Shown here piece by piece: positions 27,944 to 37,727 of a stretch of 64,000 nucleotides of DNA. The DNA comes from Flavobacteriales bacterium (GTDB taxonomy: Bacteria; Bacteroidota; Bacteroidia; Flavobacteriales_F; PHOS-HE28). The DNA is taken from NCBI GenBank assembly GCA_016718655.1, contig JADKCV010000060.1, positions 115,538 through 179,537 of the forward strand, written 5' to 3'. Under the pieces are notes generated by a model that ran no database searches, had not been told where the DNA came from, and was given only the letters and a program-made list of their open reading frames with translations. Made by a program: the position numbers and the translations under genes. How positions within the stretch are numbered: the first letter of the stretch is position 1; the number at the start of each line of letters is the position of its first letter.

Positions 27944-28894
27944 TCACCGGGTGACCGATACCCACTGCGCTGCACTGCGCTCACCGAGCAGGTCCAGGAG
28001 GGCCTCGGTGATACCTGGATGTGCGAACTGGAAGCCCTCGCGCAGCAGTCGGGTGGGGACCACCCGTCGGCTTTTCAGGATGAGCTCGGTCTCCGTACCC
28101 AAGAGGAAAGCTCCCAGCTTCAGCATCCACCGGGGCTGTGGCAGTGCAATGAGGGGCTGGTACCGCGCGACCAGCTGCCTCATCAAGTAACCGTCGCGTG
28201 CAGGTTGCGGCGAGGCCAGGTCGTAGACCCCGTGGGCATCGGGACGGGCAAGGATGTGGTCCACCGCACGACAGAGGTCAACGGCATGGATCCAGCTGAC
28301 GTACTGTTCACCACTAGCGTGCTTGCCGCCCAGACCAGCGCGGGTGAGCTGCACCAGCCGTGGCAGAACACCACCCCAGGGGCTCAGGACCATGGAGCTG
28401 CGCAACAGTGCGGTCCGTGTATGCGGCAGCGTGAAGCTGTTCGCCACAGCCTCCCAGGTGCGGGCCACTTCGACACTGAAGCCTTCGCCCAGCTCGCCGG
28501 TGTACTGGTCCATGGCGCGGTCCTCGGCGTGCCGATAGATGGTGGCCGTACTGAGCTGCAACCAGGCCTCGGGTGCTTCGGTGCAGCGTGCGATGGCATC
28601 GCCGATGGCCAGCGTGCTGCCGATCCGACTGTGCAGGATGTTCCACCGGCCCTTGGCGTTGTACCGCCGGTCAACGGAGGCACCGGCCAGGCCGATCACT
28701 GCCAGTGCACCGTTCAGGTGCTGCTCCAGATCGCGGGGATGCTCGGGGTCCCAACGCACATGGCTCACCCCGTCCCGCTCACCGCCCTTACCCCGGGTTA
28801 GGACGGTGACAGGGATGTTCCGTTGCAGGAAGTGCCGCGCAAGTATCCGGCCCATAAGGCCGCTTCCACCAGCGAGGACGATGTGCTTTTTCAT
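27944..28894 (-). CDS. TIGR01777-family NAD(P)-dependent epimerase-like protein
   Basis: 316 residues from the ATG at 28894. Rossmann start LAGGSGLMGRILARHFL, then the family features VIGLAGASVDRRYN, WLQLSTATIYRH, MVLSPWGGVLPRLVQLTRAGLGGKHASGEQYVSWIH and the C-terminal DUF1731-like end (LGTETELILKSRRVVPTRL). Extended SDR fold; substrate of the family is unknown. Last gene of a co-directional cluster with two small membrane proteins and a methyltransferase (gaps 5, -4 and 46 bp), downstream of a GbsR-like regulator. Confidence 0.9.
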   Translation of the reverse strand: MKKHIVLAGGSGLMGRILARHFLQRNIPVTVLTRGKGGERDGVSHVRWDPEHPRDLEQHLNGALAVIGLAGASVDRRYNAKGRWNILHSRIGSTLAIGDAIARCTEAPEAWLQLSTATIYRHAEDRAMDQYTGELGEGFSVEVARTWEAVANSFTLPHTRTALLRSSMVLSPWGGVLPRLVQLTRAGLGGKHASGEQYVSWIHAVDLCRAVDHILARPDAHGVYDLASPQPARDGYLMRQLVARYQPLIALPQPRWMLKLGAFLLGTETELILKSRRVVPTRLLREGFQFAHPGITEALLDLLGERSAAQWVSVTR

Positions 28895-28899
28895 GGGGC

Positions 28900-29292
28900 T
28901 CAGGCTTGGAGGGGTGCTACAGTAGGAATGGCATGACGGCGCGCTTCGCTGGCCTTGCGCTTGCCGCGGAAGAAGAGCCAGAGGTGCGCGAAGAGCACGA
29001 TGCCCAGGTAGATCGCGAAGCCGCCCACTTTGCCGGCCAGCTTTTCCACCACCTCTTGGGTGCCGTTCAACTGTCCATGGATCTCCATGACCCACAAGGC
29101 AAAGCCGATGTTCAGCAGGTAGAAGCCCACCTCAAAGAGCCGGTTGGTGCTGTCGGCGATCTCAGCGCGACCATTGAAGATGTCCAGCATGAACACCCGC
29201 GCGTTGCGGAACAGGATGCGGGCCACGTACAGGGTGAGCGCGAGGACGATCGGCAGGTAGATGAAGTAGGTGAGGACGGTGAGGTTGGTCAT
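28900..29292 (-). CDS. Small polytopic membrane protein, paralogue 1
   Basis: 130 residues from the ATG at 29292. Four hydrophobic segments: LTYFIYLPIVLALTLYVA, then FEVGFYLLNIGFALWVM and FAIYLGIVLFAHLWLFF, with a conserved loop RNARVFMLDIFNG after the first. It ends in a basic tail (RGKRKASEARR). The layout and spacing match the adjacent gene 29289-29681 (RNGRVWMLGIFDD at the same place), so the two are tandem duplicates. The start overlaps the upstream stop by 4 bp (ATGA). Family not recognised. Confidence 0.75.
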   Translation of the reverse strand: MTNLTVLTYFIYLPIVLALTLYVARILFRNARVFMLDIFNGRAEIADSTNRLFEVGFYLLNIGFALWVMEIHGQLNGTQEVVEKLAGKVGGFAIYLGIVLFAHLWLFFRGKRKASEARRHAIPTVAPLQA

Positions 29293-29681
29293 GGTAGTGA
29301 AGTGTTGGTAAGGGTTGGTTGTTGGGGCGCGAGATCTCGCGCCCTTAAGCGGCTCCAGACCAGGAGCACGCCGATGTTGGTGAAGTGGATGGCGGCCAGG
29401 CTGAGCAGGATCAGCGCGATGCGGTGCACCAGCGTGGCCAGCATGTGCTCCAAGCCGGTGATGGGTTCCCACAGGCTCATCACCATGGCCACGTAACCCA
29501 GGTTGAGGGTGTAGCAGCCCACCAGGAGCACGTTGTTGATAGCGTCCACGAAGGGCGCATCATCATCGAATATCCCCAGCATCCACACCCGGCCGTTGCG
29601 GTGGCAGGAGCGTGCCGTCCACATTGCTATGGCCATCATGGCCGGCAGGAAGATCAGGTAGCTGAGGAGGTTGAGGTTCAT
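29289..29681 (-). CDS. Small polytopic membrane protein, paralogue 2
   Basis: 130 residues, same length as its downstream neighbour. Membrane segments LLSYLIFLPAMMAIAMWTA, VLLVGCYTLNLGYVAMVM and HRIALILLSLAAIHFTNIG; the loop CHRNGRVWMLGIFDD aligns with the neighbour's RNARVFMLDIFNG, followed by a conserved N-x-hydrophobic stretch (INNVLLVG / TNRLFEVG). Likely inner membrane and probably a heterodimer with the neighbour. Starts 46 bp after the methyltransferase stop. Function unknown; the neighbours suggest a membrane or lipid modification role, which is inference only. Confidence 0.75.
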   Translation of the reverse strand: MNLNLLSYLIFLPAMMAIAMWTARSCHRNGRVWMLGIFDDDAPFVDAINNVLLVGCYTLNLGYVAMVMSLWEPITGLEHMLATLVHRIALILLSLAAIHFTNIGVLLVWSRLRARDLAPQQPTLTNTSLP

Positions 29682-29727
29682 GGCCGCAGGATGCTGAAGG
29701 GGTTCTTCATCGATGTGATCGGTGCCC

Positions 29728-30606
29728 TCAGCGTTTTCGACCGGTGATCAGCAAATAGCGGAACAGATCGCGCTGGGTGCCGAGTGCGATGCCGAAGAGG
29801 CAACTGCGTAGGTGGGCGCGTTCCAAGGGGTCGAGCTTCACGCCTGTGAACACGCGTTTCAGCTCGGTCCAGGCCATCAGCGGTAGGCCATGAAGTGCCG
29901 AAGGGGCCACATGCCAGCTGAGGTCCCGCACAGCGATATCGGTGAACCCAGCCTTGGTCATGGCTGCCAGAAAGTGCTGTTCGCGGGGGAAGCAAGGCAC
30001 CGCCCAACCCTCCTCCACGGTGCGGACCATCCGACGACGGAACCCCTGTGGCTCCTTACTGATGAAGCCGTCCACCAAGGCGATGCGGCCTCTCGGTCTC
30101 AGCACCCGTGCGGCCTCGGCCAGGACATCATCCTTGCCGCGACCGCTGCCGTAGCACAGGCACTCCAAGGCATAGAGGCCGTCCATGCTGGCGGCAGGAA
30201 GACCGGTGTGCCGGAAATCCCTCAGATGCATGGTCACATCCACGCGTTCCCGATCCGCTTCGCGCTGGCCCTCCAACACCTGCTGTTCCACCACGGTGAA
30301 GGCATCCACGGAGGTGGCGTAGGTCCCGGCCACCAGGCGTGCCGATGCGCCATAGCCGCATCCGAGGTCGGCTAGACGCTCACCGGGCATGGGCTGCAGT
30401 GTGCGCACCACCTGGTGGACGAGCTCATCCAGCATGGCCGCGCGGTCCAGCGGCGACATGGGCCAGCGCCAGTATCCGAAGTGCAGGTGGCCTTCGCGGC
30501 TCCACAGCCGGTAGAGCGCTGCGCTCGCCTGGAAGTGGGCGAGCACCCGTGGGTCTGCGCTTTGGCCAGTTCGACCGGTCCGGGTGGAGGGTGCGGTGCG
30601 GGTCAT
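29728..30606 (-). CDS. Class I SAM-dependent methyltransferase
   Basis: 292 residues. SAM motif I ADLGCGYGASARL at about residues 79-91; motif II-like region YALECLCYG; then LRPRGRIALVDGFISKEP (motif III). The N-terminal part (HLHFGYWRWP, 'HfGyw') and the C-terminal helices resemble small-molecule methyltransferases of the tocopherol/sterol/phosphoethanolamine type. Substrate unknown. First structural gene after the GbsR-like regulator, with a 20-bp palindrome (30623-30642) 17 bp before its ATG, so probably repressed by that regulator. Confidence 0.88.
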   Translation of the reverse strand: MTRTAPSTRTGRTGQSADPRVLAHFQASAALYRLWSREGHLHFGYWRWPMSPLDRAAMLDELVHQVVRTLQPMPGERLADLGCGYGASARLVAGTYATSVDAFTVVEQQVLEGQREADRERVDVTMHLRDFRHTGLPAASMDGLYALECLCYGSGRGKDDVLAEAARVLRPRGRIALVDGFISKEPQGFRRRMVRTVEEGWAVPCFPREQHFLAAMTKAGFTDIAVRDLSWHVAPSALHGLPLMAWTELKRVFTGVKLDPLERAHLRSCLFGIALGTQRDLFRYLLITGRKR

Positions 30607-30622
30607 GGTGAGTTGTGTTGAA

Positions 30623-30642
30623 GTTTCAAGAAATATTGAAAC
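30623..30642. promoter_or_regulatory. Palindromic operator upstream of the methyltransferase gene
   Basis: GTTTCAAGAAATATTGAAAC: arms GTTTCAA and TTGAAAC around a 6-nt centre. Nearly the same sequence lies upstream of the GbsR-like gene (31210-31229), which marks both as its likely binding sites. Confidence 0.65.
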
Positions 30643-30663
30643 ATTGGATCAAAAGAACAGCGG

Positions 30664-31164
30664 TCATCGGAGCAGGGTGGAGGCGGCCTTCAGGAACCAT
30701 TGGACATCGCTGCGGGTGCTGCGCTCCAGCACGGCATCGATGCGGCTGGTGAGGTCGTGCAGGTCGTGTGCCATCTGTTTGAAGGCTTTGGTCTCATGGG
30801 TGGTTCCAGAGGTCTGCTTGAGCTCGCCCAGCAGCCGCACCATGGGTTCCAGCTCGCGCTTCTTGCGTTCACGGGTGATGTGCGTGGCGATCTTCCACAC
30901 GTCCTTCTCGGCCTGGAAGAACTCCCGGCGCTCACCCGTCTTGAGGATGCGATCCACCAGGTTCCAGTCGATCAGCGCACGCAGGTTCATGTTCGCATTG
31001 CCACGGCTGATGTTCAACTGCTCCATCACGTCCTCGGTGCTCAGCGCTTCAGGGCTGATCAGCAGCAGGGCATGTACCTGGGCCATGCTGCGGTTGATAC
31101 CCCACTGGCTGCCGAACGCGCCCCAGGCCTGAATGAACTTGTCCTTGGCTTCGTGGAGTTCCAT
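30664..31164 (-). CDS. GbsR/MarR-family transcriptional regulator
   Basis: 166 residues. Winged-helix DNA-binding domain at about residues 20-95: GINRSMAQVHALLLISPEALSTEDVMEQL, recognition helix NISRGNANMNLRAL, wing KTGERREFFQAEKDVW. The C-terminal half is a long helical dimerisation region (THITRERKKRELEPMVRLL). This is the GbsR-type layout. It precedes the methyltransferase / membrane-paralogue / oxidoreductase genes, and matching palindromes lie in front of both it and the methyltransferase gene, so autoregulation and control of the cluster are inferred. Effector unknown. Confidence 0.9.
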   Translation of the reverse strand: MELHEAKDKFIQAWGAFGSQWGINRSMAQVHALLLISPEALSTEDVMEQLNISRGNANMNLRALIDWNLVDRILKTGERREFFQAEKDVWKIATHITRERKKRELEPMVRLLGELKQTSGTTHETKAFKQMAHDLHDLTSRIDAVLERSTRSDVQWFLKAASTLLR

Positions 31165-31184
31165 GATGGTCTACCTTGATGGGT

Positions 31185-31192
31185 CAAAGATA
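31185..31192 (-). promoter_or_regulatory. -7 box TATCTTTG of the GbsR-like gene
   Basis: Exact TAnnTTTG on the minus strand, 20 nt before the ATG at 31164. A TTG that may be the -33 element lies about 21 nt upstream inside the palindrome at 31210-31229, so a bound regulator would block the polymerase. Confidence 0.6.
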
Positions 31193-31209
31193 TGATCATG
31201 TAAGTTGAA

Positions 31210-31229
31210 CTTCCAAATAATATTGAAAG
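31210..31229. promoter_or_regulatory. Palindromic operator upstream of the GbsR-like gene
   Basis: CTTCCAAATAATATTGAAAG: arms CTTCCAA and TTGAAAG (one mismatch). It shares TT-CAA and AATATTGAAA with the operator at 30623-30642 and covers the presumed -33 element. Confidence 0.6.
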
Positions 31230-31256
31230 ATTTCATCCGTCCGAGCGGCTGCGCCT

Positions 31257-33099
31257 TCAGAGCGATCTCTTGACGACCACACGGAATGCACGACCTGTCG
31301 AGGAATGGTGCAGGAAGTAGATGCCTGGAGCGGGCTGTTCCATCGCTACCGAGATGCTGGCTTGCCAAGGTCCTTGTGCGATGTCCATTCCGACCTCACG
31401 GCCCGTTCCATCGATCAGGGTGAGGCCGTTTGCCTCCAGGCCGGTAACCACGAAACGACCCTCGTTGGGCTGAGGGCTGATGCGCACATCGGAGGGGTGG
31501 TTCACGTTGACCGTGACCACATCGCTCTCCTGGCTGCTGCCATCCACATCCACTTCCCTGATCCGGTAGTGATCGAGCCCGGGCAAGGGAAGCTCATCGA
31601 TGTAGTGGTATTCGGTAGTGCTCCATGTGTCGCCTGCGGCTGTGACCATCCCAATGGCCTCCCATGTCGACCCGTCGCCGGAGCGCAGCACTTCGAAGTG
31701 GTCGCTGTTGTGTTCGCTACCGGTGGCCCAATCCACATTCACGTGGGCGTCCTCCACCTTGGCCGTGACCCAAAGGAGTTCCACCGGCATCACTGTACCG
31801 CATTGGATGTCCGCAGATCCGAAGAAGTCGAGCGTCACCATGGCATTGATGAAGCTCCAGTTGCTGAAGCAGATGATGAAGCGATCCCCCGCGTTGACCG
31901 GTAGGGCAGGGGCATAGTTCCCAGGATCACCTCCAGGGGGTGGAGTATTGGCCAGCCCGGTCCCTCCGAGGGTGGTGGCGTTCCACACACAGCGTACAGG
32001 GGCTTGGATGTTGTTCCGGATCGCCGTGCATGTGGCGGCACCGGTGAGCGGCCACATGGCCCAATCGTAGAATCCCTGCTGCTGCCCGCCCGCACCGAAT
32101 GCGAATTGCAGCGAACCCGCTGTGGCCACGGTGAATGCGATCCATGTGCTGTTCAGTTCGCCTGCCATCAGACATCCGCTCAACGCCGTACCGCCCCAAG
32201 GTGGACCGAAGAACAGGGGATTGCTCACCGAGCCCGAGGCAGGGATCTCATTGACATTGCCCGATCCGCTCGGGGGTGATGGCGAAGGTGTATCCATCAC
32301 ACGCACAACCGGCGATGGCGCAATCCCCACCCGGCGCTGCACCACTGCACCCTCCTCCGGGTCCGGTTCCCGGGTCCCCCCCACCACCTCCCGGTCCTCC
32401 GCCTCCCGGGTCGCTGCAGTCGCCTCCGGCTATGCTGATGGTGGTGGTACCCGTACTTCCCGCGGCCAGCGTATGTGCGAAAACGGGGTCACCATTGTCA
32501 TCCGATATGGTGAGCATGGCTCCCTGCCATCCATTTCCACCTGAATCCTGCATGGTCAATACCAAGCAGCCTGGCGCCAAACAAAGCGTGTCGAAGCCAC
32601 CGCCTCCCCCGGAACTGATCGGTACTCCGTTGAGCGACAGGGACCAAGAGACCTGCAACGGTTGTGCCCCTGGACTTACCGCAATGAAGTAGGGAGCCTG
32701 TCCGACTGGACAATCAGCCGCATTGTTGCAATCACCCTCGCCAAGTTCGAGCTGCTCCAGGTCCTGGCCACCGTTGTTCAAGGTCTCGTGATCGCTCCAG
32801 TTATCATCCAGTGCTTCGATGTCCCAGTCCAACCCGTCCCATCCATCGCCTCCACTGTCGAACATCAATAAGGTGTAGCATCCGTCAGGCAAACACAGTT
32901 CCGCATCGTAGGGAGCGCCGCCACTCGCCCAGATCACGCCATCCTGGTCCACCAGGCTCCAGGAGATCTCCATATCCCCATCGCCGTCAGGCATACTTAT
33001 GGCATAATTGGAACATTGTGCCCATGCCGATGCGCTCCAGGCCATCAGCAAGAGGTGCATCAGCGAACGCCTGATCGATCGGTAGGTCGGCATGAACAT
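31257..33099 (-). CDS. Large T9SS-sorted secreted protein (frameshifted)
   Basis: About 613 residues across one frameshift. Signal peptide in residues 1-27 (LMHLLLMAWSASAWAQ). Two repeats of a beta domain follow with the same core, CYTLLMFDSGGDGWDG and CLVLTMQDSGGNGWQG, each about 100 residues. A Gly/Pro-rich linker (about 25 residues, residues 245-270) leads to a jelly-roll-like domain (FFGPPWGGTALSGC, STWIAFTVATAGSLQF), a segment like EVLRSGDGSTWEAIG, and a T9SS domain (ISPQPNEGRFVV, LIDGTGREV, PAPGIYFLHH). The break is in the G5 run at 32272-32276; G4 restores ITPSGSGNVNEI. The frame is also open antisense to recQ, which is not coding. Confidence 0.8.
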
Positions 33100-33255
33100 G
33101 CTGCGAATGTGGCACGCGCCCCAGCGTTCGAAGCGACGATCCTGACGAACCGGGTATTGGGGTGGATGAGCTGGATGACATTCGTCAGGTTCCGATCGGG
33201 GGTGGGCTTGAGGATCATCCTCGAAGGCTGGATACCTTGTCACCCTTCGATCGCC

Positions 33256-35074
<1,819 letters not shown>

Positions 35075-35257
35075 TCACTCGTCCGGCCACACCAGGTACA
35101 GCCCGTCGCCCACCACATAGCGCGCCACTTCGTGTACCAGGTCATTCCACCGGTGGATGGGGTAGGTGATGATGTCGAGCACGCGGTCCTCGAAGACGAG
35201 CAGCTCCGTCCACGGCATCCACGCGGTGCGCAGGGAGAGGTGCGCATGGAATGTGAT
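35075..35257 (-). pseudogene. Truncated copy of the 3' end of gene 36089-36736
   Basis: An intact minus-strand frame of about 60 codons ends in a TGA directly after the recQ stop and reads HLSLRTAWMPW-ELLVFEDRVL, then YVVGDGLYLVWPDE. It is roughly 85 percent identical to the last 60 residues of the protein encoded at 36089-36736 (HLSLRTAWMPW, YVVGDGLYLMWPADP). No start codon or signal peptide; homology stops at about 35257, near the GNAT gene. A duplicated gene fragment with the GNAT gene lying between the two copies. Confidence 0.75.
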
Positions 35258-35289
35258 CGGTCGAGTCAGTGGTCCCGATATTCGCGGCT

Positions 35290-36084
35290 ATGCGTATCAG
35301 CTCCATCGAATTGCGAGACATCGAAAAGTTGCTGGATTTCCAGCCTCCAGGGTGGAACGATATCCCACGCGATTTCCGCACATGCATCGACAAGCCCCAC
35401 CATGACCAAGTAAAGGGGGAGGTGGACGGGCGGATCGTCGCGGTCGGAGCGATCATTTACCATTTGGACACGGCCTGGTTGGCCAAGATCATCGTACACC
35501 CGGGCCACCGGAACAAGGGTTATGGCAAGGCGATCACCCAACGCTTGATCGATCGCATCGACAGGATGCGCTGCAGGACCATCTATCTCGATGCGACGGA
35601 CATGGGGTACCCGGTCTATTCAGGCCTCGGTTTCGTGGACGAGGTAAGTTACCAGCATTTCAGCAGGCCGATCGGTTGGGCAGATGTTGAAAGTCGGTCG
35701 CGTCCCTCGACGGTCGCCGACCGCTCCCAACTGCTCGAACTGGATCAGCTGGTCTACGGTGAGGATCGCCTACTGCTTCTGGCGGATCATCTCTTGGATG
35801 CTCGAGTGATCGAGGTCGATGGCCGGATCGTGGCCGCGTATTTCCCCACCTTGCTCCAAGGCCATATCATCGCCATCGAGTCGCGCTTTGCAGAGCCGTT
35901 GGTGCGTGAGCGTTTGTGTTCGTTCGACACGGCGCAATTGCCCATGACGAACGTGGAGGGCCTGGATTTGCTTCGGCGTTTCGGGTGTTCTGAGATGCGG
36001 ACCTCACGTCGCATGTTCCTTGGCGAACGCAGGCCGTGGAGGCCGGCGATGCTCTACAACCGCACCAGCGGGCAGTTGGGATGA
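35290..36084 (+). CDS. GNAT-family N-acetyltransferase (tandem GNAT fold)
   Basis: 264 residues from the ATG at 35290; a GTG/ATG seven codons earlier is less likely. The N-terminal half carries the acetyl-CoA motif VHPGHRNKGYGKAI (R/Q-x-x-G-x-G) after LAKI, and the end of the fold IYLDATDMGYPVYSGLGFV. The second half (about residues 145-250) looks like a second, degenerate GNAT-type domain without a clear CoA loop (GRIVAAYFPTLLQGHII). Substrate unknown. It sits between a truncated gene copy and the full gene on the opposite strand, so it may have arrived with that rearrangement. Confidence 0.85.
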   Translation: MRISSIELRDIEKLLDFQPPGWNDIPRDFRTCIDKPHHDQVKGEVDGRIVAVGAIIYHLDTAWLAKIIVHPGHRNKGYGKAITQRLIDRIDRMRCRTIYLDATDMGYPVYSGLGFVDEVSYQHFSRPIGWADVESRSRPSTVADRSQLLELDQLVYGEDRLLLLADHLLDARVIEVDGRIVAAYFPTLLQGHIIAIESRFAEPLVRERLCSFDTAQLPMTNVEGLDLLRRFGCSEMRTSRRMFLGERRPWRPAMLYNRTSGQLG

Positions 36085-36088
36085 AGGT

Positions 36089-36736
36089 TCAAGGATCGGC
36101 CGGCCACATTAGGTACAGCCCATCGCCCACCACGTAGCGCGCCACTTCGCGCACCAGGTCCTCGCGCCGGTGGATGCGGTAGGTGATGATGTCGAGAACG
36201 CGGTCCTCGAAGACGAGTAGCTCTGACCAAGGCATCCACGCGGTGCGCAGGGAGAGGTGCGCCCGGTACGTGGTCATGCGCTGGAGTCCTGCGAGCTGAT
36301 CGAAGTACCATAATGTATCTCCGAGTTGTTGGCCTTGCCAACAGAGCGGAACGGCGGGATAACCGATCTCGGTGGTGCCCTGGATGAACGCCCAAGCACT
36401 GTCCTCCACCAAGGTATCTGCGTTCAGGTGATAGAAGGTGTAGCGTTGGTTCCGCATGGAGAACACCGAGAACGCACCTCCCGAAGAGGGGAGGATATGT
36501 TCACTGTGATGCCACACCGTATCGGTCACTTCCCCCTCGAACACGAAGTCGATGGAGTCCAGGTCCCAGGTCCAATGGATGCCTTCCGTTGGCAGATGTG
36601 TGCCTTGCCAGTCCGGCAGGTAGTGCTGCTGGATGGTATCCACACCCCAATTCGGTAACCCGGAGCGTACATCAAGCCCTTGAGCCGTGATGACCGTGGC
36701 CACAATGCTGGAGAGGATGACAAGTGTACTGCGCAT
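36089..36736 (-). CDS. Hypothetical secreted protein
   Basis: 215 residues with a signal peptide of about 18 residues (ends VITAQ). The body is Trp/Tyr/His-rich and beta-like (GIHWTWDLDSIDFVFEGEV, HAHLSLRTAWMPW near the end). No lipobox and no T9SS domain. Its start overlaps the stop of the lipoprotein gene by one base (TGATG), so it is probably the last gene of a long minus-strand operon. A 60-residue copy of its C-terminus is present at 35075-35257. Family not recognised. Confidence 0.7.
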   Translation of the reverse strand: MRSTLVILSSIVATVITAQGLDVRSGLPNWGVDTIQQHYLPDWQGTHLPTEGIHWTWDLDSIDFVFEGEVTDTVWHHSEHILPSSGGAFSVFSMRNQRYTFYHLNADTLVEDSAWAFIQGTTEIGYPAVPLCWQGQQLGDTLWYFDQLAGLQRMTTYRAHLSLRTAWMPWSELLVFEDRVLDIITYRIHRREDLVREVARYVVGDGLYLMWPADP

Positions 36737-37722
36737 CAGTTGACCAAAGTGAAGCCGTAGGAATAGAACGTGCCGTTCAAGGCCAGTACGTAATACCCTT
36801 CTTGCAAGCTGATCGGATTGATGACGATGAAGGACTCATTGCCGTACCCTCCAGTTCCCCACGTGCCCACTGTGCCAGAGGGACCGGTGAGCGTCCAAGG
36901 CCGGTTACTGTGCAAGTAGTTGCCAAAGACGCGGAAGTTGAGCACTTGTCCATTCGTGTTCATCTCGGAAAGATCGAAGGATGACCCGCCACCGACAAGT
37001 TCCAACCCGTAGATCTCCATGTCCGGGGTGGGCGCCCAACCGATGGTGAGCGTATCCGTGCGGCCGTCGCTGTTGGTGGCGGAAAGGAGCGCTGTCGTCA
37101 ACGTGCTCTCATCATCTCCGGTCCCCATGCTCACGGGGATGCGGAAGGTGAGTGTGCAGTAGTAGCCTGAATCCACGGTGATGGGATCGGTGATGGATTG
37201 CCCGTTCACACTAACGGACATACCGGATGCCGTGGCGCTGATGCATCGGACGACGATCCGGTCGCCAGGGCGAGCCGGTGCACCGGAGATCCCGTCGTCC
37301 AGGTTGTCCTCCAGGAACATCAGGTTGAACGGTCGCTTCCAATAGACGTAAGGAATGGTGTCCACCGCGTTGCCGCTGGTGATGATCACGCTGTTGTAGC
37401 CCGGTACGGCCGTATCCATGTTCGGGCCTGGTCGTGCTGTGATCTGGGTACTGGTGACAGTGAGCACTTCAAAGGGTTCACCCCAAGCGGTGATGCTGTT
37501 CTCGGCCAGGTCGGTGTTGAATGGTCCTCCGGTGAAGGTGACCACTTGATCACGGTAAGGAACGAGCGGACTCCAGTTGGTTATGAGGTCCGCCCCTACG
37601 TTCCCTCCGCCACCACCACCATTGTTGCCGCCACCGCTTGGGTTGGCTGTATCATCATCGTCCTTCTTGCACGCGGTGGCCAGAAGGAGAAGTGTCAATG
37701 AAAGGAGATGGAGCTTGTTCAT
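36736..37722 (-). CDS. IPT/TIG-like surface lipoprotein
   Basis: 328 residues. Lipoprotein signal: LLLLATACKKD with the lipobox Cys at about residue 18. An acidic, Gly/Asn-rich linker (DDDDTANPSGGGNNGGGGGG) follows, which in Bacteroidota can favour surface export of lipoproteins. The body has repeated beta segments reminiscent of IPT/TIG domains (PYRDQVVTFTGGPFN, EVLTVTSTQITARPG) and ends VLALNGTFYSYGFTLVN. Sits 5 bp after the upstream T9SS gene and overlaps the downstream gene by one base, so these three are clearly one transcription unit. Confidence 0.75.
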   Translation of the reverse strand: MNKLHLLSLTLLLLATACKKDDDDTANPSGGGNNGGGGGGNVGADLITNWSPLVPYRDQVVTFTGGPFNTDLAENSITAWGEPFEVLTVTSTQITARPGPNMDTAVPGYNSVIITSGNAVDTIPYVYWKRPFNLMFLEDNLDDGISGAPARPGDRIVVRCISATASGMSVSVNGQSITDPITVDSGYYCTLTFRIPVSMGTGDDESTLTTALLSATNSDGRTDTLTIGWAPTPDMEIYGLELVGGGSSFDLSEMNTNGQVLNFRVFGNYLHSNRPWTLTGPSGTVGTWGTGGYGNESFIVINPISLQEGYYVLALNGTFYSYGFTLVN

Positions 37723-37727
37723 GGAGT

